A DNA stretch of 64,000 nt from Epiperipatus broadwayi (taxonomy: Eukaryota > Onychophora > Udeonychophora > Euonychophora > Peripatidae), in the NCBI GenBank assembly GCA_028023455.1, contig JAQFVV010012507.1, positions 498,001 to 562,000 on the forward strand, given 5' to 3'. The notes below the pieces were generated by a model. The model was not told the DNA's origin. It was given only the letters and a program-made list of their open reading frames with translations, and did no database searches. Below are positions 1-11,844 of this stretch, one piece after another. Position numbers and translations under genes: made by a program. Positions within the stretch are counted from its first letter, which is position 1. Each line of letters starts with the position of its first letter.

Positions 1-2
1 AA

Positions 3-29
3 AAGCTTGTTAGAGCATCTAACAAGCTT
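3..29. repeat. Perfect 12-bp stem-loop
   Basis: Two 12-base arms (positions 3-14 and 18-29) are exact reverse complements around a GCA loop. It lies at the window edge, so it may be the end of a larger inverted repeat that starts outside. No function is assigned. Confidence 0.7.
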
Positions 30-341
30 AATGGTCATTTCACTTTTAAAAATCTCATTTTTCCTACTATTTTATAAATAAATAATGGCAATAATTAGAA
101 TTTTACTTAATTACGTTAATTGTTAATTTCATTTGCTATAATTTACTTTCTTCATTTTTTTATGATTGGTGTTAAATTTGTAATCACACTTATAATATGC
201 ATTATACGTGACATTTATAAACATTTGTTTCTTCACTAATATGATAAAAAGTGCTAATATAAATTAAACAATTTTAATGCAATATTTTACAATATCTTAA
301 TTGTTTAGGCATTAATTTTTTAAACTTTATTCATTATTTGG

Positions 342-343
<2 letters not shown>

Positions 344-376
<33 letters not shown>
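344..376. repeat. (TA)n microsatellite
   Basis: An uninterrupted TA run that directly abuts the first foldback-family copy. Several repeats in this window sit beside TA runs. Confidence 0.9.
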
Positions 377-377
<1 letters not shown>

Positions 378-380
<3 letters not shown>

Positions 381-770
381 TAAGATATTTAAACTCAGTC
401 TTTTAAACTTCCTACATCTATCCAATCCACACACATGTGAAAACAATAAATGATCTCCAATGTATGTATTTCATGCTGAACCAGCATTCATTAGTCTAGG
501 TCACCATCTCTCACACATATATACAATCAGTGCTCAGTTTATATTATGATAGAAAATCTTCAAACTTTAACGAACAAGCTTGAATCTTCTTCACCGTCCA
601 ACTTTTCAGCTATTCATATCAATGACAATGAGAATGAAATACTCAAAGACCTTGTTGATACTAATATTATTGTCATATCCATGTTGACTGTAAATCAATA
701 TGATCTTTCACACATAGGACTTTAATATGTTCATTTAATTATACAGAAGAAGTATGGACAGAATAGTCTT
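378..770 (+). mobile_element. Foldback/MITE-family copy 1 (partial)
   Basis: This segment aligns by eye with 821-1230. Shared landmarks are an AACTCAG terminal motif, a CACATGTGAAAA block, ATACAATCAGTGCTCAGTTT, and a CTTCAAACTTTAA block near an AAGCTTGAATC/AAGCTTCAATC site. The second terminal inverted repeat found in copy 2 is not obvious here, so this copy is truncated or merged with its neighbour. It has no coding capacity. A non-autonomous DNA element is the simplest reading. Confidence 0.6.
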
Positions 771-787
771 AATATGTAGTATTTAAA

Positions 788-1416
788 TACATGTATATTG
801 TCTACACTAAACTTAATGTAATTATAAGGGATGTGAACTCAGACTTTCAAACTTCTTATAGCCATCCATTCCATTTTATACAACTGATACACATGACCAC
901 ATACATGTGAAAAAGATAAATAATCTTCAATATACATATTTTGTGCTGAACAACCATTCATCATTTGGTCCAAATTACCATTTCCCACACACATATACAA
1001 TCAGTGCTCAGTTTATATTAAGAGAGTAAATCTTCAAACTTTAATGGACAAGCTTCAATCCTCTTCACTCTCCAACTTTTTAGACACCTATATTAATGAA
1101 CATTTGATGATGAAATGATCAACCTTGTTAATGATGATATTATTGTTATAACCATATTGACTTTAAGTCTATCCGATTCTTTACTTCATAGAATTTAAAT
1201 ATGTCCAATAATTATATGGAAGAGGGATGGGCAGAACACAAGTATGATGAGTTCTAGTTCAGCATGAAGTACATATATTGGAGATCATTTAGATTTTTTA
1301 TGTGTAAGTGGTCAATGTGTATCAGTTGTGGAAGATGGATTGGATAGCTTTAAAGAGTTTGAAAGTTTGAATTCAAGTCCTTTATAATTACATTATGTTT
1401 AGACAATATACATGTA
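788..1416. mobile_element. Foldback/MITE-family copy 2 with long terminal inverted repeats
   Basis: The outer segments are inverted copies of each other. The left end reads TACATGTATATTGTCTACAC, then AATGTAATTATAAGGGATGT, then GAACTCAGACTTTCAAA. The right end (about 1340-1416) is the diverged reverse complement, including TTTGAAAGTTTGAATTCAAG and ATTACATTATGTTTAGACAA. Further inverted pairing lies inside (930-960 against 1260-1290). There is no ORF of note. Terminal inversions, short length and repeated occurrence fit a MITE or foldback transposon; the superfamily cannot be told. Confidence 0.7.
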
Positions 1417-2429
1417 TAATATCAAGTGATATAAATATAATAAACAAAATATACTTGAATAACTCTACAAAATTAAAAATGCCTGTATAAAACAAATAAT
1501 TTTATATAGGTATTTTTAATTTTGTAGCGTTATTCTAGTAGTATTTTGTTTTGAATAAACATAGAGTGAATCCTTGTTCCTTATGAGGTTGTTGAAAATA
1601 TGCTTAAGAGACAAGTATTAGTTTGGTATAATGTTGTTAATAAATTTAAGCACTTAATTAATGAATTCAAAGTTTGATAATAACCCTCATCTTTCTAGAT
1701 ATTTAAAATTTTAAACAATATATATATATATATATACTTTGAATGAAAGCAAATATTTATAAAAACAAGCATGAAAGAGTATCATACAATTAGTTAAACC
1801 ATATCTTGCTTTCTTTTTTTTATTTTCTCGCCTACTCATAGTAACATTTTTGTCAGACTAAGGTAATATTCAGCAATAATTTATTATGCAGTATTTATTC
1901 CTCATTATACAACTTTCATTATTTGTATTTAGCCTTACTTTGATGTAATGTATCAAATTTTTATCATTTTTTTTTTCTGATAAAGTAATGGTTTTGTAAC
2001 ATTTGATAAGTTTTCTATTTATAGTCTGCCGTTTTTTATTGATGTTTACTGAAAACAGTATTTAATGAATTACAGTAAAAAAAAATTGAAAAGTCATTAA
2101 TTAAAGTTTATAATTTTGATTTTTTAAAGAAAAATATGAAACTAAGTAGAGAATTTGAACAAATTAAAAAAGATAAAATAAAAAAAACATAGATTCGAGA
2201 GTAACCAAATTTAATTTTAGTTTTACTTTAAAATAAAAACTGATACTAGTTGAGATTCTACAAGCACTGAAAATTTTTGTAGACTGTCTGACTTTTTCAC
2301 AATTATCTCTTTTATATTGATGATCACATAATGTCTAGAGAACTTAATATTCTTCATCATACAGTGGAGTTTTTGTGTTTGTCCAGAAAGATTGCTATAG
2401 TTTCTGGTGCTCAAAGCATTAGAGTTAAG
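1417..2429. other. No gene seen; AT-rich spacer
   Basis: AT-rich DNA with a short TA run near 1715-1735 and several A or T homopolymers. Short open frames here lack codon bias, motifs or splice context. Confidence 0.6.
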
Positions 2430-2518
2430 ATTTTGTAACAGAAGTAATAAATTGATATTTATATTTCGATCATATACTTGAAAAACTATTTTAAAATAAT
2501 TAATACAATATTGATTTA

Positions 2519-2549
<31 letters not shown>

Positions 2550-3180
2550 CATGCATGTTTAATCTTATCCATTTTAAAAATTAGAAACATTATTTTAAAA
2601 CTTTAATTTATACATTTATTTAATATTTATTAGGGAGCTTGTTTATTCTCATGAAAATAAATAAAATAAAATTATTTTCGTTTTATTACATATGATTTAG
2701 GTATTGAAATTTTTCAAAATTGTATAATTTTATTTTTAAAATATTTATTTAATATTATAAATTGTAAATAATTATGTAAGTTAAATTACTTTAATTATCA
2801 AAAATGCTGCAACATTGAAAAAGGCATTCTAACATTTAAAGCGTGATTGTGTGAATCTTTAAAAAATGAGAATCTATTTCAAAAACACATCAGATGATAA
2901 TATGAGCGAATGAAGTAAGTTTCCTACATTACTATGAAAATAAGATTTGATCTGTTAACATAAGTATGCCAAGAAAGATTTTAAATATGATTGAACATTT
3001 TATATAAATATTTTTTTTCTTTTCATGATTATAAATAGGACTGAACTTTACTTTTTTATATAATTATTGTTATTACAGCATTCATTCATTCATTTCTATG
3101 CTTATATTTTAAAAGTTATATGGAATTTACAATGTCAACAATAATGGGATAAATGAATTAAAATATTTGCTTAGGTGACA
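2430..3180 (+). repeat. Dispersed repeat, copy A
   Basis: Aligns collinearly, in the same orientation, with 22318-23570. Shared landmarks in order: TTTTGTAAC, GATCATATACTT, AATTAATACAAT, GCATGCATG, ACTTTAAT, GTATTGAAATTTT, a TTTAATATTATAAATT run, AATGCTGCAA, GATTGTGTGAATCTTTAAA, then CTTATATTTTAAAA and AATGTCAACA. This copy lacks the foldback insertion of copy B and carries a TA/TG microsatellite (2519-2549) there instead. The element class is unknown; it could be a transposon remnant or a segmental duplication. Confidence 0.7.
2519..2549. repeat. (TA)n(TG)n compound microsatellite
   Basis: A TA run changes directly into a TG run inside dispersed repeat copy A, at the position where copy B carries an insertion. 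Confidence 0.85.
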
Positions 3181-3410
3181 ATAATCTTCTAAATTGCTTT
3201 TAATAACAACATGTATTGTAATTTCATTTTCAACAGAAATGTTTTAAAGTTTTAGGAATAAAAAATTATAAAATAATTTTTCAAAGTTCATCAAAAAATT
3301 ACTGCTGACCTTCATCATTTATAACATAAATTCTAAGAATGGAGAAAAACAACTCTGCTAAATATTGTGAATAAAGCAAAAAAATCCTACAAAATACAAT
3401 TTATAGTCAA

Positions 3411-3500
3411 GCATCGTTAATCGAGAGGTCAGCGCAGCTGCCTTGCAAGCAAGAAGTTGATTGCAGATGGTTGTTGTGGGTTCGCCTCCCAGCCGATGCT
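3411..3500 (+). tRNA. tRNA-like sequence (TGC loop), probably a pseudogene or SINE head
   Basis: A 90-nt sequence with a perfect six-base acceptor-type pairing (3411-3416 GCATCG with 3494-3499 CGATGC), a B-box-like GGTTCGCCTCC (3479-3489) and a seven-base anticodon-like loop CTTGCAA (3442-3448), which would read TGC (Ala). The length and long variable region resemble class II (Leu/Ser-type) tRNAs, which conflicts with an Ala identity. The D arm is poor and the anticodon stem has only about three pairs. A short A-run follows at 3513-3520. A decayed tRNA-derived retrosequence is therefore more likely than a working tRNA gene. Confidence 0.5.
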
Positions 3501-3520
3501 ATGACATATGGGAAAAAAAA

Positions 3521-4760
3521 GACAATTTATTTTATTAACATATCTGGGTTAATGTTTTTTTTAAGAACATATTATTATAAAGTTCTTCAAAATCATGAAG
3601 GGAATTAAACAAAAAAACTATCGACTGTTTTTAAGAACTTTATCTTTCAATATAATATTTTTTTTGCAATTACTTCTGCTATTAAAATATATATATAGTT
3701 ATTCATAGATTGGTGTTATCATATAGATGTATTTACAATAAAATAATTTCAGAAGCAATTATCTTTATGAAATAAAACTATATTTATTTTAGTATATAAA
3801 CATCTTTGATTGTGTGAATATCATTCATAAGATAAGATTGTATGAATTTTATAGTTATTAGTTATAATTATTTATTTGTCTAATTTTATGTTTCATTTAT
3901 CATTAAACATTTTCTGATCTATTGTGACTATAGGTTTTCCTAATATATTTAATGGTTTTATTATTATATAGTAGAGCAAAGCCCTTATAATTTTGTATTT
4001 GAATAAGATTGAATCCTAGTTCAAAGTCATATATCTGTAATGATATTATATCAAAAAAATATGATTTTGTGAGGTGTTATGTTAAATATGATATGATAAA
4101 ATAAAATATAGTGAATAAAAGTAGCTACTGACAATATGATCTTTTTTTATATATATAGAAGGTATACAATGAAAGGCTGATGTATTTAAATAATAGTTAT
4201 AAATAATAAGAGAAAACACACCAATTAATATAATTATAATTAAATTTTATTAAAAGAAATCCATGCTTATTTTTAAGGGCACTTTTTTATTAATGATATT
4301 GACTTTGTGGCGCAACATGTGTACTCAACCACATACAAACATTTGGATATAAAGATACCCATGATATTTTTTGTTAGATTTTAATTTATATCTGAAAACA
4401 TAATATCTATGAAGATATTCCATTACTTATTTATTTATTCACTTATTGGGTTATTTATTTTTATATATTAGTTATTTTTATTGTAAATAAAGTATAATTT
4501 TATTTTTAAAATTTATTTGACTATTGTTTTAATTCATTTTCTATCACCGTATTGTTTTTGGAAATTTTCCAGGATCACGTTATATTTGTAAATGTTTTTT
4601 TTTATAATAAAGCATGAGAATTATTATTTAATTTATTCTAAAATTATTATCAGAGAGTATTTTAAAATTAATTAATTCACAAAAAATAATATAATTAATT
4701 GAAGCATCATATTTTATTAATTAAGATATATTTATTGAAATGTCTACATGTATACAAAAC
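3521..4760. other. No gene seen; AT-rich spacer
   Basis: Very AT-rich DNA with short TA tracts (about 3690, 4150). No coding-like stretch, RNA gene or clear repeat was recognised. Confidence 0.6.
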
Positions 4761-5450
4761 TGTATATATAAATAAAAGTTTATATATTTTTGTAAATACG
4801 CACGGATTTCTTTACTTTAATAACTTTTTTTCTTATTGCAGTAAATTACCCCTGAAATTTACTTGAAAGATCATCCCAAAATTATGGATGAAATTAGAAT
4901 ACAATTTGTATGCAAATAAAGTTAGTTGTAGACAAATTAGATAATGTATGTATTAGCCCCCCTGGCAAATTAAGAAGAGGAATGAAACAGCTAAAATGGT
5001 TAGACTGGAAAAAAAGTTGGTGATAATTTGGAATGATAATAGATCATCAGTATAGAATGGTCACTGATAGACCTACAATGATTAAGACTAAAATAGAATA
5101 GGGTCAAGCAAGAAGCAATTACTTATCTGTGTATTGAAAAGATTATTACCGTCAAAGACTGCAAGAGACAAGTTGGGAACGAAGATGGTTAATATATAAG
5201 TTATAAATTGTGGGTGCCGGTGTAAGCACTAATATTGTGAAGTTTAATAATTTACTCTGTACTAGAATTACATATGTTTATTTGTATTTCAAGAGACATT
5301 TGATTTCAAAACACAAATATAATAATTGTATTACTCCTGGTATGAAACAAGTCTATTTTCACCAGAGGGAAATAAATATCATGGACTATTACCTTTTGAT
5401 ATTGTTTTTACCACATTATTATTGTTTTAAATAAGTTTTATTATATATAT
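4761..5450 (+). repeat. 5' LTR of deleted gypsy element
   Basis: Begins TGTATATA and matches 7249-7965 along its length. Shared blocks include TTTACTTGAAAGATCAT/TTTACTTAAGATATCAT, AAAATGGTTAGACTGG, TGTGTATTGAAAAG, AAGCACTAATATT/AAGCATTAATATT and TTTCAAGAGAC. Exact boundaries are approximate because the ends run into AT-rich DNA. A primer-binding site was not recognised downstream. Confidence 0.7.
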
Positions 5451-5499
5451 ATATTTCAAAATATATTGTTTATTTATTTAGCTCTATGATTGTTTTTCA

Positions 5500-6335
5500 G
5501 AGACATAGTAGTTGGCTCAGTCATGATAGGATTTGACAGGATAAAACTTGCAATACATGAAATAGTGGTCTAAGGTGACAGTTGGTGGAATCAGAGAAAT
5601 TAAAGAGATAAAAATAGCTGATGACACATCTAACTTATGTAGAACACAGGGAGTATTATATGTTTATAAAGAAAGTTGAAGATGAGTATGTCAAAATGTG
5701 ACCGTTCTCTATTTTTAAAGTTGAGATATTATATACAGCTTGCAAACAGACTTACTGATTTCAGATATCTTGAGCAACTACCATATAAACAAGTTGTAAA
5801 AATTTTAAATTGATATTTCTCTCTGAGAGTTTCTAAATGAGTAGTGCAGCTGGGATTGAGAAACTGAAAAGATATATCACAAGAAAAGTATGTGGACTAT
5901 AATTTAGCTTTAAAGAAGCTGGTTAAACACTGTGATTTTGGTCCAGAAATAAATTATGTATTATTCAAACAATTCCTATATAGCATAGAGGATGACAATT
6001 TTTATAAAGTATTGCTGAGTGACCCTGATCTAAGTTATAAAATAGCTGTGGATAAATGGTCACACAAGAAGCTTTACAAAATAACATGTTGGAGTCTATA
6101 AAGTCATAACAGTTGAGGAAAGCTTCACTAACAAAATAAATGTTGCAAAATTTATTTCAGGGATCTGTATTAATAGAAAAAATAGCAAAAGTGCCATGGT
6201 TGTGGTAAACCTGGACATTTTAAAAGTAAGTGTAAACACAGAAATAAAAATTGTAGAAATTGTGACAAAAAGATTATTTAGCAGCAGTCAGTCATTTAAG
6301 AAAGAGCAGAGCTATTGATTTTATAAAAACAGAAT
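5500..6335 (+). pseudogene. gag: gag remnant (capsid C-terminus and zinc knuckle)
   Basis: The longest open piece is 5892-6101. It contains a Ty3/gypsy Gag signature (LKKLVKHCDFGPE, then LLSDPDLSYKIAVD), the capsid C-terminal region seen in many animal gypsy Gags. Weaker Gag-like sequence with stops precedes it from about 5700. Downstream, in another frame, positions 6192-6233 encode a nucleic-acid-binding CCHC knuckle (CHGCGKPGHFKSKC), followed by a second cysteine pair (CRNC). The frame change and stops mark it as a pseudogene. In an intact element this protein would form the cytoplasmic particle. Confidence 0.7.
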
Positions 6336-6690
6336 ATAAACCTGAAAGAAGATTAAATTATGAGAATGTTAGTATAAAAATGCTGAATGACAAAGAAATA
6401 GAGCACATATTTTTAGATGCTGTTATTTGCAATCAAGCAATAAAAATATTAGTTGATAGCAGTGCCATTCCATCAATGATATCATGAAGAAATTGGATTA
6501 AAATTAATGGTAAATGTAAAATGAAAATATTTCAAGATATAGATGTGATAACTACAGGCATAAATATCAACAAAATTGGTATTCAAATAAAAGTGGTAGT
6601 ATTTGTAAAGTTAATTTCTACTGTGAAATGGCTCACAGTTTATGTAGTAAATAAAAATTTCAGTCCATTGCTAGAAAAAAATTAATTCTG
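6336..6690 (+). pseudogene. Retroviral-type aspartic protease remnant
   Basis: After the zinc knuckle, a segment reads ILVDSSAIPSMIS, matching the LVDSGA active-site region of gypsy proteases, with the active-site triplet at 6455-6463 changed from DSG to DSS. A stop follows, then a shifted frame ending in VVNKNFSPLLEKN, which matches the usual C-terminal hydrophobic motif ending in a conserved LLG. Glycine-to-serine at the active site, the stop and the frameshift argue that it is inactive. Confidence 0.65.
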
Positions 6691-6789
6691 ACCACCGAGT
6701 ATTCACATAAATGTGAATAATAACTTGTTAAACTCCAGAACTTTAAATGCTCAACAAAGATAGTTCTACCTTCTTGTAAAAATGATAAA

Positions 6790-7005
6790 GTTCAAAATTG
6801 GGACAAGTTTCCAGTAAAAGAAAAAACATGGATTTGTGACAAACTTAATTATAAATCGGTACCAAGTGAAATAGTGAAAGTAATATCAAAAGATATAAGA
6901 ATATTAAAATTACAGAATGGGAGTGGAAAAGATACCTTCATTATCATTATGGAGACATCTTGCCTGGGCTAATTTTTAAGTGAAGAAAGAGGAAAAAAAA
7001 TATTT
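6790..7005 (+). pseudogene. Integrase C-terminal segment remnant
   Basis: The frame containing KTWICDKLNYKSVPSEIVKV and then ILKLQNGSGK resembles the small beta-rich domain at the integrase C-terminus of animal gypsy elements (usually a W/V-rich start, a P-G-V-I-like strand, then a V-x-L-x-N-G turn). It follows the protease with only about 100 bases between, so the whole RT, RNase H and integrase core is deleted. The match is by pattern only. Confidence 0.45.
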
Positions 7006-7248
7006 TTTATTGCAGGATTTTAATTACTAATTTAGACCAAGTTAAAGTAATTGATGAAAAACAGGTGTTCGTACAGGAGGAAAATGAAGGCTTAATTACT
7101 TAAAAAAAAAAAAAAAAAAGAAAAGAAAGTTATTCCCAAAACTCTGTGTAAACATAAAAGTAAAACACCTGACAAGTTTAAAGATCATAATAATAAATTA
7201 AGTAGTATTTCTAGAGTAGGAGAATGAGTGAAATATCCACACTTATAC

Positions 7249-7965
7249 TGTATATGTAACTAAAAGATTAATTACTTTTGTAAATAAGTACAGATTTCTT
7301 CACTTTAAAAACATTCCCCTTTATTGGATAAAATTATTCTATAAATTTACTTAAGATATCATTCCAAAATTTATAGATTAAATTAGCATGGAATTTGTAT
7401 CTAAATAAAGGGTAGTTGCATAAAAATTAGATTGTATTTATATTTATCCTCCAGCTAAATGAAGAAAAGGGAGAATGAATCTAAAATGGTTAGACTGGGG
7501 AAAAGGTGGTGTTGATTTGAAATGATAACAGATTAGCAATAAAGAATGGTGATAGAATAGTAGATCAACTAACAATGATTAAATCTAAAATGAAATAATG
7601 GCAAGCAAGAACCAGTTACTTGTTTGTGTATTGAAAAGGTTATTAACAGTGAAGAGTAATTAACTGAAGCTTAATCAGACCACAAAAGACAAATTGGAAT
7701 TAGAAATTGTTAATATATAACGTATAATTTGTGTTTGCCAATGTAAGCATTAATATTATGAACTTTAATAGTTTTATTCTATACATAAAATTATATATGC
7801 TTATTTGTGTTTCAAGAGACCTTAGATTTGATATGCACAAATATAATAAATGGATTACTCTGGTGTGAAAGAAGACTACTTTTACGCAAGAAAACTAAAT
7901 AGCATGTGGATATTAATGAACTATTATCTTTTTATTGTTACTAAATAAATTCTTATTATATATTG
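7249..7965 (+). repeat. 3' LTR of deleted gypsy element
   Basis: Starts TGTATATG and is the direct-repeat partner of 4761-5450. A purine-rich stretch at about 7213-7231 precedes it and could be the polypurine tract. It includes a short segment absent from the 5' LTR near 7650-7690. The divergence between the LTRs could be used to date the insertion. Confidence 0.7.
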
Positions 7966-10710
7966 TACCAGACAAAACCATCTGCTCACACTACAAGACT
8001 CAAATCCTAAGCAAAAGTACCTCGAATCTGATCATGCTCGAGATACACAGGTCTGGAGCAATCCTGAATTCTAACCTATTTGCCTATTCTTCAAATCTTT
8101 TACCCTATGAACAACAATCCTGATGATACAGCACAATAATTTTAATTCCAGGCCCAGAAGCATAGCAATAGAGTATAAGATCAGACTGATGATGATGATC
8201 GAGACAAGAGTAGCCCATGAATTACATTTATTATAGTTTTTTATTAATGCTAAGCTATTAGATAAAGAAAATAGTTCTAAATATTAACTAGAAAATAATA
8301 ATCCAAAACAAACCAGCATTTACATGAAATATGTATTTAATAAAATATTAAGAAAACGCATATATATGTTACAAAATGTTTCACGCTTGGGGTGACGTTG
8401 TTTATTTACAAAACTTGGGATTTGTTTTTATAAAATCCCTTTTAAATTAATTATTGAATAGATATAATGTTATGAAGTATGTTATAGCTTGTGCTGGGTT
8501 GATATGCCAATTTAAGGATGTTTACAGATAAAATGCTATAGATGCACAAAACAAACTTCAAGTTTGGAACACATTCGGATTACAGAAAGATACTTGATAA
8601 TTTAGCTTTAATCATTTTGACAAATAAATATACGGTCTCAATCATTTATTTATAATCTTAAAATCATTATATATGTTTGATAGGCATTTTTTGGACATAG
8701 CGTCTTTGGAATAAGTATACAAGAAACAAACAATGTGTTACATTGACAGGGAGAGGTAAGATATATAATAATTAATGTTTCACAGAGAATATATATATTG
8801 ATTTATGTCTATGGGAGTCAATTAGTATTTTAAAAGAAGGCAGTTTTAAAATCAGTATACAGACTAATTAGGATGCTGGTGCATTTCATGAATGAATCAT
8901 TATTTCCAACACCTAATGAAAGGTCAAACAGGCATAAATCAATTAAGTAAAACAATAAAGATACTAGCATGTCATTTGAGAAATATGGATCTTATGGTAG
9001 TTTGAATACTTCATCATTTTAACACATTTGAGAATGAATGAGGGTTGATACATCTGTCTTTTTGGCAGAACAGTATGGAATGGAGAGGCTGGGTTTGAAT
9101 GCCCAGAGCCAGCTGTATGGAACTTCCACAGTACAATCAAAACCCTATAAACCTAGTGTTCCACAGGGAGTAACGTATACCCCTGATTATGAATGATTTT
9201 GAGAAAGTAGGACAGAAGCTTCAGACTTCCGAAGTCTCCAATAACAAAGCAATAAATAAAATATATGTGTAAGTACCATAAGAGAAAGGAAAGGTATGCC
9301 AGCAGCATTATACCTGTGTGATAAACTTAATATATTATATTCTAGAGCCTGTAAATGGTTTGACTCCTGCGCAATGATATATTTAAATAAAGAATCATTC
9401 AGAAAATTATAATGGAGAATAACTATTTTAACTATGACATTAAACTAACAAAATTTATATTTAATTTTGATTCCAATATACATATTAACTGATACAATTA
9501 GCTCTCCAGGCAACAGCAAGAAGAAATGGACTAATTATATTAGAGTTCATGATCTTTTAAAAATAAAAATTTAAAGACAAATTCAAACAATAAAGTAAAA
9601 TATGCATTCACAATAAAATATTTTAGATTTAAAAAATGTGAATAAAAGATTTAAATATAAAAACCAACCTAGCAAGCGATTTCTGTTAAAATGAATAAAA
9701 CTTTACTAATAAATTTAAATGAAGCCCCTGCTTCTTTCCCCATTAAACAAAGAAAATAAACCCCTATTATACTCGTGAGGTTGAATGATATTGACATATT
9801 AATTAAAGAGCATAAATTGTTTACATATTTAACATGAATAAGTTAGAAATATCTAATGGAGCCACACAAAGTTATATATAAGAGTTCAAGCATGAAAGGT
9901 AACATAAAAATTATACTAAAATGGTAGGGAATACAGAGAGAGAGTTCAAAAGCAAAATTAGCAGGAATTATATACAATACATTAATGAAGTCATAGTTTC
10001 CTTACATATTATACAAATTTAAAATAGCTCTTTATTAATTGAGGTTACCTTAGGAAAGCACAGCATCGTAGACAGGAACAGTATGGCAGTCATCAGTTGG
10101 GTCAGCAGTCAGAACAGCAATAAGATGGTCCTCTTGTATGGCCTGTCAGATGGATAGAACATGGTAGCAGCAGGCAGACAGTCTTCTGAGAGGCCTGGAG
10201 AAAAGTTCTTCTTTTTCTACTCAAATATCATGTAGTGAAACTTTTCCTGACTTCTTAAAATGGAATGATGAATCTTTTTTTTTTTTTTTTTTGGAAAATT
10301 ACTGACTCAAACATTCTGAAAGAATTTACTAACTAACTAAAAGTTTAATTACTAACTAATTCTTCTCTTGTTCTATAGGCTCTTTTATACATTTATAATC
10401 CCCCCAAGAATGCAATATCAGTTGCCAACAGCTATACCTGTAATCTCTTGATTAAAAAAAATATTTAATTAGTAAAATATTTAATTAGCAAATTTTTTAA
10501 CACTGATAAGGCTCGAAATACCATTTTAGATATTTGTAAACATTCGCAAATGAACTAACAAAAGGATTCCTTACGATTTTAATTTTAACTAAGATTTATA
10601 ATTTTAAATAATGATAACAATCTGACTACAAAAAAAAAGATCATTTCAGCTTATTAAGTAATTCGAGCCTTCCCCATTTTTCTTTAAATACCAGGATTTT
10701 AATTAAAACA
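7966..10710. other. No gene seen; mixed intergenic DNA
   Basis: Mostly AT-rich. Two richer islands, about 9030-9330 and 10050-10210, contain longer non-repetitive text but no frame with convincing motifs. A poly-T run lies near 10275-10292. Confidence 0.5.
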
Positions 10711-11041
<331 letters not shown>

Positions 11042-11844
11042 TTACAATTTATATAAAGAAAATGTCTAATTTTCATCAACAATATTGCTAAATCATTTCA
11101 GACTACTGTTTTATTTTACTGAACATTTTTAATTTTATTAATTTTTTGGATCATTATGTATACAGTGGGTGGGTGAATGGCATATATCTATGGTGAGGTC
11201 TGAATTGCAGGCCCTACAGGAGGTTAGTATGGCTGGTGAAGCATGAAGTTCGGTATACTTAGACATCAACTGCTTCAATATACATATTTCAAAGTATGTA
11301 GTTTATTCATGTAGTTCCCTGACTAGTCATCAGTGACCCTTAGGACACAACATTTAGATAAATATACACATACAATAAATAATGTTATTTACATAATTAT
11401 ACGTATTTATTTAACAATTAATTCAATCCATATCTTCAGATTATACATACATTTAGTTATTGAATATATTTATATACAACAAAATTCCCTTTAGTATCTA
11501 ATGATATGTTGATGTACAAATTTATTTGCTTAGTTATATTATTTAAAAATACTGATAGTCCTCTTCCTTATATGATCATTATATAATTTGGCCCCAACAT
11601 ATTACTTGTTTTTGATATTCCAGAAGAAAAGTTACAATAATTTAATTTCCATTATGCTGTCCATTTTAATAAATGGCCATTTTAATAAATGGTGATGTTT
11701 ATTATAAATTTGGTGATCAATGTGGGTCTATATAATTAATATTGATAGCCAATATCTTTCTCGTTATTCACCAGCCAAATATTTTCAAAGTTAGTAATTT
11801 TGTTCTGGTGATGGTTACCATGTTAGTGATTGGCAAATTACAAA
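11042..11844. other. No gene seen; AT-rich spacer
   Basis: A modestly GC-richer stretch at 11160-11290 shows no coding signature. The remainder is AT-rich. Confidence 0.5.

Larger units (their letters stand above)
4761..7965 (+). mobile_element. Ty3/gypsy LTR retrotransposon, internally deleted
   Basis: Two diverged direct repeats of about 0.7 kb (4761-5450 and 7249-7965) flank about 1.8 kb that contains, in order, a Ty3/gypsy-type Gag C-terminus with a CCHC knuckle, an aspartic protease and an integrase C-terminal segment. The reverse transcriptase core, RNase H and the DDE part of integrase, which lie between protease and integrase C-terminus in an intact element, are missing. This is an internally deleted derivative that could have moved only with proteins supplied in trans. 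Many substitutions between the LTRs and several stops show it is old. Confidence 0.75.
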
